Shown here: positions 34,482 to 44,130 of the stretch, piece after piece
Position numbering within the stretch: the stretch's first letter is position 1
Layout: each line of letters starts with the position of its first letter
Origin: JAGPCK01 sp041675505
GTDB lineage: Bacteria > Bacteroidota > Bacteroidia > UKL13-3
Direction: 5' to 3'
Assembly (NCBI GenBank): GCA_041675505.1
Contig: JBAYTR010000001.1
Coordinates: forward strand, 62,001-126,000
Length of the DNA: 64,000 bases
Position numbers and translations under genes: made by a program
The notes under the pieces: generated by a model
What the model saw: the letters and a program-made list of their open reading frames with translations, nothing else
The model's database searches: none
What the model was told of the DNA's origin: nothing

Positions 34482-35087
34482 ATGGCAAGATATATTGGTC
34501 CTAAATCGAAAATAGCCAGACGTTTTAAAGAGCCGCTTTTTGGCCCTGATAAGGCATTGGAGAAAAGAAATTACCCTCCCGGCCAACACGGTCAAACACG
34601 TAAAAGAGCTAAACAATCTGAATACGCAGTTCAGTTATCTGAAAAGCAAAAAGCAAAATACACTTATGGTTTGCTGGAAAGACAGTTTGCAAAAACTTTC
34701 AACAAAGCCGCCATTATGAAAGGCATTACCGGTGAAAACCTGTTGAAATTGCTCGAAGCAAGATTAGACAATACCGTTTTCCGTTTAGGTATAGCTAAAA
34801 CCCGCAGTGCAGCTCGTCAGTTTGTGTCACACCGTCACATTACCGTTAACGGTGAAGTGGTGAACATTCCTTCTTACCAGTTGAAACAGGGTGATGTGAT
34901 TGCTGTTCGTGAAAAATCTAAATCACTTGAAGCAATCAATGATTCACTTGCTTCACGCAGCAACAAATTCAGTTGGTTGCAGTGGGATGCTACCGCACTC
35001 AGCGGAACATTCCTGGGCTACCCTGAGCGTGAGCAAATACCTGAGAACATTAAAGAGCAACTCATCGTTGAATTGTACTCTAAATAA
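34482..35087 (+). CDS. rpsD: 30S ribosomal protein S4
   Basis: S4 (201 residues) starts assembly of the 30S body. MARYIGPKSKIARRF opens the protein; the S4 RNA-binding domain shows LEARLDNTVFRLGIAKTRSAARQFVSHRHI (parts: LDNTVFRLGIA, ARQFVSHRHITVNG). The N-terminal zinc Cys residues of other S4 proteins are absent. It stands between rpsK and rpoA, the alpha-operon order. Confidence 0.98.
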   Translation: MARYIGPKSKIARRFKEPLFGPDKALEKRNYPPGQHGQTRKRAKQSEYAVQLSEKQKAKYTYGLLERQFAKTFNKAAIMKGITGENLLKLLEARLDNTVFRLGIAKTRSAARQFVSHRHITVNGEVVNIPSYQLKQGDVIAVREKSKSLEAINDSLASRSNKFSWLQWDATALSGTFLGYPEREQIPENIKEQLIVELYSK

Positions 35088-35110
35088 TCATTAAATTAAG
35101 CAAAAAACAA

Positions 35111-36106
35111 ATGGCAATACTCGCATTCCAAAAACCCGACAGAGTAATCATGCATAAGGATACTGACTTCTTTGGTCAGTTCGAATTCCGCCCTTTGGAA
35201 AAAGGATACGGTGTTACCATTGGTAACGCGTTGCGCAGAATCCTGCTTTCTTCTCTGGAGGGGTATGCCATCACTTCACTCAAAATTCAAGGTGTTGACC
35301 ATGAATTTGCTACCATTAAAGGTGTAGTGGAAGATGTGGTGGAAATTGTGCTTAACCTTAAGCAGGTGCGTTTCAAAAAAATAAATGATGCCGCCTCCGA
35401 CAGTGAAAAGATTTTTATCTCTACTAAAGGACAAACTCAATTTACTGCCGGTGACATAGGTAAACATACCGCTGCTTTCCGTATTCTGAACCCTGAAATG
35501 GTTATCTGTACCATGGAAACTTTTGTTAACCTGGAAATAGAAATTACCGTTGACAAAGGCAGAGGATACGTGCCGGCTGAAGAAAATAAACCTAAAGATG
35601 CAGCCATCGGTCTTATCCCCGTAGATGCTATTTACACACCTATCAAAAACGTAAAATACAGCGTTGAAGATTACCGTGTAGAACAAAAAACCGACTACGA
35701 AAAACTTAACCTTGATATTCAGACTGACGGTTCAATTCACCCGGAAGATGCATTGAAAGAAGCCGCTAAGATTCTTATCCAGCACTTCATGCTTTTCTCT
35801 GACGAGTCAATTACACTCGATACCCAAATCAAAGAAGTAAATACTGAAGTGGATGAGAACATTTTACACATGCGTAAAATACTCAAAACTCCTCTTTCTG
35901 ACTTAGATCTTTCAGTACGTGCTTACAACTGTTTGAAAGCAGCTGAAATCAGAACTTTGGCTGATTTGGTTAGCTACGATATTGCTGATTTATTGAAATT
36001 CCGCAACTTCGGTAAAAAATCACTGGCTGAGTTGGAAGAACTGGTACGTGAGAAGAGCCTTACTTTTGGAATGGACCTCTCTAAATACCGTTTGAACGAA
36101 GAATAA
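35111..36106 (+). CDS. rpoA: RNA polymerase subunit alpha
   Basis: The alpha subunit (331 residues) scaffolds polymerase assembly and binds UP elements and activators. The N-terminal domain has GYGVTIGNALRRILLSSLEGYA (about 33-54), the classic dimerisation motif. The C-terminal domain (from about 250) has LDLSVRAYNCLKAAEIRTL and LLKFRNFGKKSLAELEELV, its DNA-binding helices. Full length. Confidence 0.98.
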   Translation: MAILAFQKPDRVIMHKDTDFFGQFEFRPLEKGYGVTIGNALRRILLSSLEGYAITSLKIQGVDHEFATIKGVVEDVVEIVLNLKQVRFKKINDAASDSEKIFISTKGQTQFTAGDIGKHTAAFRILNPEMVICTMETFVNLEIEITVDKGRGYVPAEENKPKDAAIGLIPVDAIYTPIKNVKYSVEDYRVEQKTDYEKLNLDIQTDGSIHPEDALKEAAKILIQHFMLFSDESITLDTQIKEVNTEVDENILHMRKILKTPLSDLDLSVRAYNCLKAAEIRTLADLVSYDIADLLKFRNFGKKSLAELEELVREKSLTFGMDLSKYRLNEE

Positions 36107-36159
36107 TAATTAGGTTAATCTCCCACAGGTAATTGACCAACGAATAAAAGTACTGAGAA

Positions 36160-36651
36160 ATGAGACACGGAAAAACATTTAACCACTTAGGAAGAACAGC
36201 TTCACACAGAGCTGCCCTGTTATCAAACATGGCTTCATCTCTGATTATACACAAGCGTATCCGCACTACTTTAGCTAAAGCAAAAGCATTGCGCAGATAT
36301 GTTGAGCCTTTGATTACTAAATCAAAAACTGACGACACCAACAACCGCAGAGTAGTATTCAGCTACCTGCAAAATGCAGAGTCAGTAAAAGAACTTTTTG
36401 GTTCAGTAGCTAACAAAATTGCTAACCGCCCGGGTGGCTACACACGTATCCTGAAGTTAGGCAACCGTATTGGTGACAACGCTGAAATGGCCGTAATTGA
36501 ACTGGTTGATTTCAACGAACTGATGCTGGCTGAAACCAAAACCAAGAAAACAGCTGCTAAAGGACGTACCCGCAGAACTACCAAGAAAAAGACTGAAGCT
36601 ACTGCTACAGAAACTGCTCCTGCGGCTGAAGACACTACCCCAAACGAATAA
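36160..36651 (+). CDS. rplQ: 50S ribosomal protein L17
   Basis: L17 (163 residues) lies near the tunnel exit. MRHGKTFNHLGRTASHRAAL then RPGGYTRILKLGNRIGDNAEMA mark the 120-residue core. After residue 125 is a low-complexity tail rich in Lys, Thr, Ala and Glu, a common Bacteroidota extension. Last gene of the superoperon, followed by a terminator. Confidence 0.98.
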   Translation: MRHGKTFNHLGRTASHRAALLSNMASSLIIHKRIRTTLAKAKALRRYVEPLITKSKTDDTNNRRVVFSYLQNAESVKELFGSVANKIANRPGGYTRILKLGNRIGDNAEMAVIELVDFNELMLAETKTKKTAAKGRTRRTTKKKTEATATETAPAAEDTTPNE

Positions 36652-36673
36652 GTTTAACACGTTGAACTATAAG

Positions 36674-36707
36674 AAAAGGATGGCTTTAGGGCCATCCTTT
36701 TTTGTTT
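36674..36707 (+). terminator. Terminator of the ribosomal superoperon
   Basis: An 11-bp stem, AAAAGGATGGC with GCCATCCTTTT, loop TTTAGG, then a T-rich run. It begins 22 nt after rplQ. A nearly identical hairpin lies at 41539. Confidence 0.93.
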
Positions 36708-36877
36708 TATTTTAGTACACTTTTTTTTGAAAACAACTATTACTGAGCAAAACTCCAACAAGACTGATTAGCTACAGAAAAAATAGCGCCCGCTTAGGGT
36801 TATGTTATCTTCTCCATTATTTAACCTTGCATTTTCAAAAACTTTTACGTACTTCGAATAACCAAAACCTTTGGCTT

Positions 36878-37423
36878 ATGAAAAACAAATATTCCCTCTT
36901 GTTACTGTTTGCCGCTTTTTGCTGCATGGGTGTGCAATGCAAAGAAGAAGAACCCGATAAAATAGACGAATTAGCCAAGCTACCACCCGCCACCAGCAAA
37001 GGGCGCAATACATTTGGTTGTCTTATTAATGGGAAGGCGTTTCCTCAAAGTAGTGAGGGGTATCAACAGAAACAAGTTTATTACTATAATGGAGAGTTGT
37101 TTATTGACTACTCTACTCAATTTAATGCTTTTGATGTCAACCAAGCAATTACCATACGGACAAAACAAATTCATTCTGAAGGTACTTTTCTTATAGAGGC
37201 AGACTCTGATGATGATGAACACTTTACTGTTATAACATATGATGAACTTTATTCCAGCTTTTTCTTCCCAAACTTTGAAGATAGAAAAGCCACAATTACT
37301 ATATCTCGTTTAGACAGTATTAACCACATTATATCTGGCAAGTTCAGCTTTAAAGCCAAAGCTATGCAAGGCAACAAAGAAGTGTCTGTGGAGAATGGTC
37401 GTTTCGATTTCCAATACCAATAA
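36878..37423 (+). CDS. Lipoprotein (DUF6252-like)
   Basis: A 181-residue lipoprotein. ATG 36878 gives a type II signal, KNKYSLLLLFAAFCCMGVQC, with Cys about residue 21 as the likely lipidated one, followed by EEEPDKID, an acidic surface-export-like stretch. The stretch LPPATSKGRNTFGCLINGKAF (about 35-55, in parts) is characteristic of DUF6252-type Bacteroidota lipoproteins, whose function is unknown. An upstream ATT-type extension is possible but adds no signal. It precedes the 1361-residue protein by 10 nt and is probably co-transcribed with it. Confidence 0.75.
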   Translation: MKNKYSLLLLFAAFCCMGVQCKEEEPDKIDELAKLPPATSKGRNTFGCLINGKAFPQSSEGYQQKQVYYYNGELFIDYSTQFNAFDVNQAITIRTKQIHSEGTFLIEADSDDDEHFTVITYDELYSSFFFPNFEDRKATITISRLDSINHIISGKFSFKAKAMQGNKEVSVENGRFDFQYQ

Positions 37424-37433
37424 TTTTTAACTT

Positions 37434-40400
37434 ATGAATAAAATACTTACTAAGTTGATTCTTTCAACTTTTGTACTGCTTTGCACATTTGGTGCAAAAG
37501 CCCAAGACATTGATTCATTGTATATAGATTCTACTGACAATGAATTCAGCACTGTACACATGCTCGATTCAGTTTTCAAGAATGTAGATTTATTACAAGT
37601 ACCCACAGGTATTCTTATTGATAAGGCCTTAATTACAGCTAACATTACTGATTTTAATGGCACATTGCACGATAGCAACATGTGCAGTACCTTTTTGTGG
37701 CGCAGGTTGTGGGCCAGCCTGCACCGCGCGCATGTAGATACAGCAATTAGCAAAGACACTACTGAACTGTACAACCTGGTTGATACCCTGCGCGGTTACC
37801 TCAATGCAGGTTTAGTGCCCATTACCCTGCTCAACTACCAATACAGCCGCATTAAAGAAAGTGCGTTTGAAAACAACTTGTTTTACATGGAAGGCATACA
37901 AGTGTTTGATGAACCATTGCGTGAAGAAAGCCCCTATGAAAACGCCACCTGCTTTGCAGCCGCTGCCGCAATTGATGAATCAGACTCATTAACGGTGCAT
38001 TATATTGTACCGTCTCTTGCTTATTTTACCAACGATACTGCGGCCATAGATACCCTGCAAATTGATTTTGGCGATGGATTGGGCTACCGTACCGTAAATT
38101 TTGATGAAGAAATTATCATAGTGTATGATACAGCAGTTGAGGTGGAAATAAACGTACGTGTGGTTACTAACAGTACTGAGAGGCTTAGCCACTTTTTCAG
38201 AAATTTATTTGGAATAGGCGCCTCATCCGATCCAAAGTTTGATGATTTTGAGGTGATAGAAGCTGTAAAAATATACCCTGAAGAACCAGAGCCTTGGTCA
38301 AACGGCAAGGGCATAGCCTTTGTATCTATACACTACCAATGCAGCAACAATGAGAATAAAAAACTGCGCAGGCCTTTTATTGTGGTGGGTGGGTATGAGT
38401 TTACTCGCAACAATTTTGGCTCACAGCATTACACCGGGCCAAAGTATGGGCGAGATTATTTCTTTAAAAACATAGGTAGAATTTCTCCAACTATTTATAA
38501 CGAAATTATCTCGCAGGAGTATGACTTGGTATTTGTAGACTTTGCCCGCCCTACAGATTACCTGCAGCGCAATGCCTATGCTTTAGAAGAAGTTATTAAA
38601 TGGGTAAATGAAGAAAAGGCAGCCAACGGCTCCACTGCGCCCAATGTTATTATGGGGCACAGCATGGGTGGCGTAGTGGCCCGCTACGCTTTAGGTGAAA
38701 TGCATGCAGAGCATTTGGCCAACCCCACTACCGAACCCCACCATGATACCCGTGTGTTTTACACACATGATTCGCCCCACTTGGGGGTAAATGTACCTGT
38801 GGGCACACAGGTAATGATAAAAATGATGACTGAGTATTACCTAAACATTAACCAGCTATCCATTGTAGAGCATGAAGATTTGTTTTGGAACCATGCTAAC
38901 CTTACCAGCCAGTCGGGGCGACAAATGCTTATTCATGATATTTATGCGCCCAATACACCCAACCCCCACTCCTTATTTTACTCAGAACTAGATGCCATTG
39001 CCCCGCTTGATGAGTTAGGTTGTAAAGCCATATTAATTTGTGACGGTTCAGGTGCCGGTGTGCCACAAGGTAAAGGTGTTTATGTAGATGAAACCTCTGA
39101 TTTGCCTTTATGGGACGCAACTAAAGCCGGAGACAAAATACTTCGTTGGAACAAGTACATGCAAAGAGGCGTAAATTTTAAGGTAGATTTGTATGCAACA
39201 CCAGATGGAACAGGCAGTATGCAGGTATTTGAAGGAGGTTTTGAAAACGCCATCAATAACCAATATTACAAGCGCTATTCAGTAAAAGGAGATGCCTATG
39301 CCTCCATGACCACCGCACTTGATGGTGCTCCGGGTAGTTTTATGGCTGCTTCAGAGTTAGGGTTATCCGGTGGTATATATAACTCTATAAAAAATTATAT
39401 AGGCCCCAATTATGCTAACATACCTGTATGTTTTATACCCTCAATAAGCTCATCAGCCTACAGTGGGTTGTCAGGTTCAAATTTATTTTACACTCCCATT
39501 AACGGTAGCGCCATACCATCTAATTATAAATTTTTCTTAACCCGTGATGATATGGGCACCCTACCTGAAGAAGTAACCAATAAAAGAAACGGACTGCATG
39601 TTGCCTACACACCCCACTCAGCAGAACTACTCCAGCAAGATTGGTTAAAAATGGTTCCTGAAACATTAAGTTCAGGTGCTTGGTTTAATTATGGCCCACC
39701 TGTAAGCGACCGCATTGGAACAACCTTAATAGAAGATGAAGCCACACTGCACATCAACTCAGATGAAGATATAGGTTTATATAATACTGATATACGTTAC
39801 ACAGTTCACCCTGTAGCAAATTCAACTTATAGAGTAGAAACAAAACAATTCGAAAATTGCACCGCTCAACCTTCTACAATAACCATTGAAGGCGATTTGG
39901 TTTTAGGAGATAACACCAATAACTTAAGCGGTGAGTTAGTTATTCGCCCTACATCAAAACTGATATTGAAAAATGGTGCAAATGTTACATTGCACAATAA
40001 CTCAAAACTTATTATTCAAGAAAATGCGGAGTTGGAAATAGAAGACGGTGTTACCTTTAATCTCATAGACGCTAACTCAGAAGTGGTTATACGTGGTATA
40101 CTTACCATGCAATCAAATGCAGAAATTGTACTCGCTACAGGAGATGGTAATTTAAGGTTCGATTGCCCTGAAAATGCGTATTGTTCTACTCAATTTGTTG
40201 GCAACAATACTATAAGCTTAACCGGAGCTGGCCGAACAGACAAGGTGTTGGTGGTAACAGGCAAAGGCTTGGACTTAACTGGAGTGGTAAGCCTTTCTCT
40301 CACAACGGGCAAAGTAGAACTTGGCACCAATACAGAAATTGTGGTAGATGGCTCCTTGATATTAAACACAGTAAAAGTTACCAAACTAACCGGGCTTGCA

Positions 40401-41519
40401 GGTGACCATGTTTATAACGGCATAGTGATTAACAGCCTCACAGGTAAAACCATCAGCATACAGCACAGTAGATTTGAGTATGCTCAAATTGGTTTAACCA
40501 AAAGTTCCACTTCTACCATTACACCTTTATCACTCACAGAAACTACTTTTGGCTATTGCACTTACGGGTTAAAGACCTTTGGTGGTGGATGTACACTTAG
40601 TAAAGTTCGTTTTGACAATTGTGGTATAGGTTGGAAAGCCACCGACATGAGTGCAACAAGTGAATTTAACGGTTTTGCTGAAAATAATATTTCCGCTATT
40701 GAATATGCAGGTAACAGCAGCGCTCATTTGTACGTGTATGAATCTACCTTTCGCGATAACAAGGAAGAAGAGGATGATTTAGGTACAGCTATTATTGCCT
40801 CAGGTGAGTTTTACCTTACCCTAGGTTGCAATCATTTTATTGAAAACGATAATGATGTGATATTTGCCCACGGAGATTTGTTTCTCACCGGCAGCGTTGC
40901 AGGGAATAACTATTTTAACAATACCCTCATCAACACCCTATATCTGGATAATGTGAACACCGTATCACTCTCAGGTGGCGACAATGAGTTTATTTACACT
41001 TCTAATCCGCAAAAGGTATTTACCGGCACCATTAACTCAGGCATTACCACAGTAGCCATGAGCAACAACTATTGGAAGATGTTAAACGGCAGCACCATAG
41101 TGTATGATTTAAATGCAGCATTGGCAACAGTGGTAAACAGCAGCAGTGCTTCCGTTACTTGCTCAACAGCAACGGTAGAAACAACTGCCGATATTTGTGA
41201 AGAAACATGGGAGGGAACAAATGTGTTTACAGAAAAGATTACACGTGTGCCACAGAAAAAACCAGCACCCCCCAAAGCAGCGGTTCAATTATACACGTTA
41301 TATCCTAACCCTGCTTCAAATACTTTGTTCCTAAAAGCAACTAGTGGAGCAGCAGAGCGTAACCTTACTGTAAAAGCCATTGATGTAATGGGTAAAACCA
41401 TTATATTACAAGGTAAAAGCGAGTTCGATATATCGCAATTAGCTGTAGGGATGTACCAGATTATTGTAGAACAAAACGGCCATATACTGCACAAACAGAA
41501 ACTGGTGGTGAGTAGGTAG
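37434..41519 (+). CDS. T9SS-sorted surface protein: alpha/beta-hydrolase plus beta-helix
   Basis: A 1361-residue secreted protein. Signal peptide 1-24 (ends GAKAQ). An alpha/beta-hydrolase-like region follows at about 300-560: the nucleophile elbow NVIMGHSMGGVVARYALGE with Ser about 410 is a lipase/esterase motif (G-H-S-M-G-G), and THDSPHLGVNVPVGTQ after it recalls PGAP1-like or lecithin-acyltransferase-type esterases. The acid and His of the triad cannot be placed with certainty. Residues about 830-1200 form repeated short beta strands (VIRPTSKLILKNGANVTL and TMQSNAEIVL type), a right-handed beta-helix. The last 75 residues are a T9SS sorting domain (LYPNPASNTLFLK). Likely a cell-surface or released esterase; substrate unknown. 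Confidence 0.8.
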   Translation: MNKILTKLILSTFVLLCTFGAKAQDIDSLYIDSTDNEFSTVHMLDSVFKNVDLLQVPTGILIDKALITANITDFNGTLHDSNMCSTFLWRRLWASLHRAHVDTAISKDTTELYNLVDTLRGYLNAGLVPITLLNYQYSRIKESAFENNLFYMEGIQVFDEPLREESPYENATCFAAAAAIDESDSLTVHYIVPSLAYFTNDTAAIDTLQIDFGDGLGYRTVNFDEEIIIVYDTAVEVEINVRVVTNSTERLSHFFRNLFGIGASSDPKFDDFEVIEAVKIYPEEPEPWSNGKGIAFVSIHYQCSNNENKKLRRPFIVVGGYEFTRNNFGSQHYTGPKYGRDYFFKNIGRISPTIYNEIISQEYDLVFVDFARPTDYLQRNAYALEEVIKWVNEEKAANGSTAPNVIMGHSMGGVVARYALGEMHAEHLANPTTEPHHDTRVFYTHDSPHLGVNVPVGTQVMIKMMTEYYLNINQLSIVEHEDLFWNHANLTSQSGRQMLIHDIYAPNTPNPHSLFYSELDAIAPLDELGCKAILICDGSGAGVPQGKGVYVDETSDLPLWDATKAGDKILRWNKYMQRGVNFKVDLYATPDGTGSMQVFEGGFENAINNQYYKRYSVKGDAYASMTTALDGAPGSFMAASELGLSGGIYNSIKNYIGPNYANIPVCFIPSISSSAYSGLSGSNLFYTPINGSAIPSNYKFFLTRDDMGTLPEEVTNKRNGLHVAYTPHSAELLQQDWLKMVPETLSSGAWFNYGPPVSDRIGTTLIEDEATLHINSDEDIGLYNTDIRYTVHPVANSTYRVETKQFENCTAQPSTITIEGDLVLGDNTNNLSGELVIRPTSKLILKNGANVTLHNNSKLIIQENAELEIEDGVTFNLIDANSEVVIRGILTMQSNAEIVLATGDGNLRFDCPENAYCSTQFVGNNTISLTGAGRTDKVLVVTGKGLDLTGVVSLSLTTGKVELGTNTEIVVDGSLILNTVKVTKLTGLAGDHVYNGIVINSLTGKTISIQHSRFEYAQIGLTKSSTSTITPLSLTETTFGYCTYGLKTFGGGCTLSKVRFDNCGIGWKATDMSATSEFNGFAENNISAIEYAGNSSAHLYVYESTFRDNKEEEDDLGTAIIASGEFYLTLGCNHFIENDNDVIFAHGDLFLTGSVAGNNYFNNTLINTLYLDNVNTVSLSGGDNEFIYTSNPQKVFTGTINSGITTVAMSNNYWKMLNGSTIVYDLNAALATVVNSSSASVTCSTATVETTADICEETWEGTNVFTEKITRVPQKKPAPPKAAVQLYTLYPNPASNTLFLKATSGAAERNLTVKAIDVMGKTIILQGKSEFDISQLAVGMYQIIVEQNGHILHKQKLVVSR

Positions 41520-41538
41520 ATAAAAATATTCCAAACAA

Positions 41539-41573
41539 AAAAGGATGGCTTTCGGGCCATCCTTTTTTGTTTT
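41539..41573 (+). terminator. Second copy of the rplQ-type terminator
   Basis: AAAAGGATGGC with GCCATCCTTTT, loop TTTCGG, then a T-rich run. It follows the 1361-residue gene by 19 nt and differs from the copy at 36674 by one loop base over about 36 nt. Confidence 0.92.
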
Positions 41574-41619
41574 AGTACACTCTTTTTCAACAGCATTTTC
41601 AAAATCGGGGTGTAAGGTT

Positions 41620-41627
41620 TACCTTTG
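41620..41627 (+). promoter_or_regulatory. Promoter -7 box of carA
   Basis: TACCTTTG, exact TAnnTTTG, with TTTC (41597-41600) 19 nt upstream as a weak -33 box. The start of transcription is near 41634, which rules out the TTG at 41625 as start codon. Confidence 0.62.
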
Positions 41628-41645
41628 CGCAAATCCAATCATACC

Positions 41646-42746
41646 TTGAGCAAAACATTAATTAAAATACCTGCCGTTCTGTTGTTACAAGACGGTAAGT
41701 TCTTTAAAGGCACTGCCATTGGCAAAATAGGTACCACCACCGGAGAAATCTGCTTTAATACCGGCATGACGGGCTATCAGGAAGTTTTTACAGACCCCTC
41801 CTACTACGGCCAGATTCTGGTGGAAACCAATGTTCACGTAGGCAACTACGGCATCAGTGCCACCGAAACCGAATCGGACCACATCAAAATTGCCGGACTG
41901 GTATGTAAAAATTTCAACGTACCCTTCTCGCGTAAAATGGCCAGCGAAAGCGTTCAGGACTATTTCAGCAATGAACACGTGGTTGGTATAAGCGATGTGG
42001 ATACGCGCGAAATTGTGCGATACATACGCCAAAAAGGTGCAATGAATGCCATTATCTCCTCTGAAGAAACAGACATTGACAAGTTGAAAGCAATGCTGGC
42101 CAAAGTACCTTCCATGGAAGGTTTGGAGCTTTCTTCTAAGGTAACCACTACACAACCTTATTTTGCCGGTGCTGAGGCTGCTGCTAAAAAAGTGGCGGTA
42201 CTCGACTTTGGTGTAAAAAGAAATATCGTAAACTGCCTGGCTGAACGTGGTGCCTATGTAAAAGTATTTCCGGGCAATACCTCCTTTAGCGAAATACAAG
42301 CTTGGCAACCTGATGGCATTCTGTTGTCAAACGGCCCTGGCGACCCTGCTACTATGGATTATGCCATCACTACAGTAAAAGAAATTCTTAACGCCAATGT
42401 GCCTGTTTTCGGAATTTGCCTGGGCCACCAGATACTGGCGGAAGCCAACGGATTAAATACCTTCAAAATGCACAACGGCCACAGGGGCTGCAACCACCCG
42501 GTAAAAAATCTGGTTACAGGTAAATGTGAGATTACTTCACAAAACCACGGTTTCGCAGTTAATCCCGAGTCAGTAAAAAACAACCCTGACGTAGAGGTTA
42601 CACACGTAAACCTGAATGACGGAACTGTGGAGGGAATATCCATCAAAGGTAAAAAAGCCTTCTCGGTACAATACCATCCTGAGTCGTCACCCGGACCGCA
42701 TGATTCGCGCTACCTGTTTGATGATTTCCTGAAAATGTTGAACTAA
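41646..42746 (+). CDS. carA: Carbamoyl-phosphate synthase small subunit
   Basis: CarA (366 residues) releases ammonia from glutamine for the large subunit CarB, feeding pyrimidine and arginine synthesis. TTG 41646 (SKTLIKIPAVLLLQDG) is preferred since the promoter box covers the earlier TTG at 41625. The N-terminal domain shows TGMTGYQEVFTDPSYYGQIL. The class I amidotransferase domain has GICLGHQILAEANG with the catalytic Cys (about 248), and the His-Glu pair in SVQYHPESSPGPHDS. The carB gene is not in the window. It precedes eno by 31 nt. Confidence 0.96.
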   Translation: MSKTLIKIPAVLLLQDGKFFKGTAIGKIGTTTGEICFNTGMTGYQEVFTDPSYYGQILVETNVHVGNYGISATETESDHIKIAGLVCKNFNVPFSRKMASESVQDYFSNEHVVGISDVDTREIVRYIRQKGAMNAIISSEETDIDKLKAMLAKVPSMEGLELSSKVTTTQPYFAGAEAAAKKVAVLDFGVKRNIVNCLAERGAYVKVFPGNTSFSEIQAWQPDGILLSNGPGDPATMDYAITTVKEILNANVPVFGICLGHQILAEANGLNTFKMHNGHRGCNHPVKNLVTGKCEITSQNHGFAVNPESVKNNPDVEVTHVNLNDGTVEGISIKGKKAFSVQYHPESSPGPHDSRYLFDDFLKMLN

Positions 42747-42777
42747 TAAAACAAGCTAACCTATAACACCCCAAAAT

Positions 42778-44067
42778 ATGAGTAGCATAGTACAAATAAG
42801 AGCCCGTCAGATTTTAGACTCCCGCGGCAACCCCACCGTTGAAGCCGATGTAATTACTGAAACCGGAACTGTAGGCCGTGCCGCTGTTCCCTCAGGTGCA
42901 TCTACCGGTGCACACGAAGCCGTAGAATTACGCGATGGCGACAAGAAAAAATACATGGGCAAAGGTGTGCTCAAAGCGGTAAAGAATGTAAACGAAGCTA
43001 TTGCTAAAGAACTTACAGGCGCTTACGTTTTTGACCAGAATGGTATTGACGAGGCCATGCTTCAGTTAGATGGCACAGAAAATAAATCAAAGCTGGGTGC
43101 TAATGCGATGCTGGCTGTATCCATGGCTGCTGCAAAAGCGGCTGCGTTAGAAGCCGGCTTACCACTGTACCGTTATATTGGCGGTGTAAATGCCAACACC
43201 CTCCCCATTCCGTTAATGAATATTCTGAATGGTGGTGCACATGCGGATAATAGCATCGACTTTCAGGAGTTTATGATTATGCCGGTTAAAGCAAATACTT
43301 TCAGTGATGCTTTGCGCATGGGTACAGAAGTTTTCCATCATCTCAAAAATGTACTGAAGGCCAAAGGTCACAGCACCAATGTGGGCGATGAAGGTGGCTT
43401 TGCACCTAACATCAAATCTAATGAAGAGGCCATTGAAATAGTTTTAAAAGCCATTGAAACTGCGGGATACAAACCCGGTGAAGATATTTTTATTGCTATG
43501 GATGCTGCCTCAACTGAATTTTATGACAGTAAAAGCGGCCTGTACACCTTCAAAAAATCAAGCGGCAAAAAAATGACCTCATCTGAACTGGTAGCCTACT
43601 GGAAAAAGTGGACCGGCAAATACCCCATCGTTTCCATCGAAGACGGATTAGCCGAAGACGATTGGAAAGGCTGGGCTGAGCTTACAACAGCCATTGGCAG
43701 CAAAGTACAATTGGTGGGTGACGATTTGTTTGTAACCAACGTTAAACGCTTACAAAAAGGTATTGAAAAAGGTGTGGCCAACTCTATACTGGTTAAAGTA
43801 AACCAAATTGGTACACTAACTGAAACCATTGATGCCGTTAACCTGGCTACCCGCAACAGTTACACCAACATCATGAGCCACCGTTCGGGCGAAACAGAAG
43901 ATACCACCATAGCTGATTTGGCTGTGGCACTGAACAGCGGACAGATTAAAACCGGTTCAGCTTCCCGCACCGACAGGATTGCTAAATACAACCAGTTGCT
44001 GCGCATTGAGCAGGAACTGGGAGACAATGCATTCTATCCGGGTAGGAATTTTAAATATGTGAAGTAA
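42778..44067 (+). CDS. eno: Enolase
   Basis: Enolase (429 residues) converts 2-phosphoglycerate to phosphoenolpyruvate. Full family length with ILDSRGNPTVEADV (from about 12), GAHADNSIDFQEFMI (about 153-167), GDEGGFAPNIKSN (about 203-215), the metal-binding SIEDGLAEDDW and LVGDDLFVTN, then the catalytic Lys loop LVKVNQIGTLTET and MSHRSGETEDTTIADLAV. All active-site residues are in place. It is likely co-transcribed with carA and ends at a terminator. Confidence 0.98.
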   Translation: MSSIVQIRARQILDSRGNPTVEADVITETGTVGRAAVPSGASTGAHEAVELRDGDKKKYMGKGVLKAVKNVNEAIAKELTGAYVFDQNGIDEAMLQLDGTENKSKLGANAMLAVSMAAAKAAALEAGLPLYRYIGGVNANTLPIPLMNILNGGAHADNSIDFQEFMIMPVKANTFSDALRMGTEVFHHLKNVLKAKGHSTNVGDEGGFAPNIKSNEEAIEIVLKAIETAGYKPGEDIFIAMDAASTEFYDSKSGLYTFKKSSGKKMTSSELVAYWKKWTGKYPIVSIEDGLAEDDWKGWAELTTAIGSKVQLVGDDLFVTNVKRLQKGIEKGVANSILVKVNQIGTLTETIDAVNLATRNSYTNIMSHRSGETEDTTIADLAVALNSGQIKTGSASRTDRIAKYNQLLRIEQELGDNAFYPGRNFKYVK

Positions 44068-44094
44068 ATTAACTCCCCCCTATAATAAAATCTG

Positions 44095-44130
44095 GAAAGC
44101 CCTGCGAACAATCGCGGGGCTTTCTGTTTT
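44095..44130 (+). terminator. Terminator after eno
   Basis: A 12-bp stem GAAAGCCCTGCG with CGCGGGGCTTTC (one G-T pair), loop AACAAT, then TGTTTT. Confidence 0.9.

Noticed and set aside
35276..35686. Open frame of 136 codons antisense to rpoA
   Set aside because: Fully inside rpoA and without recognisable domains or a promoter.
41685..42308. Open frame of 207 codons antisense to carA
   Set aside because: It lies wholly within carA, shows no signal peptide or known motif, and its frame is kept open by carA codon bias.
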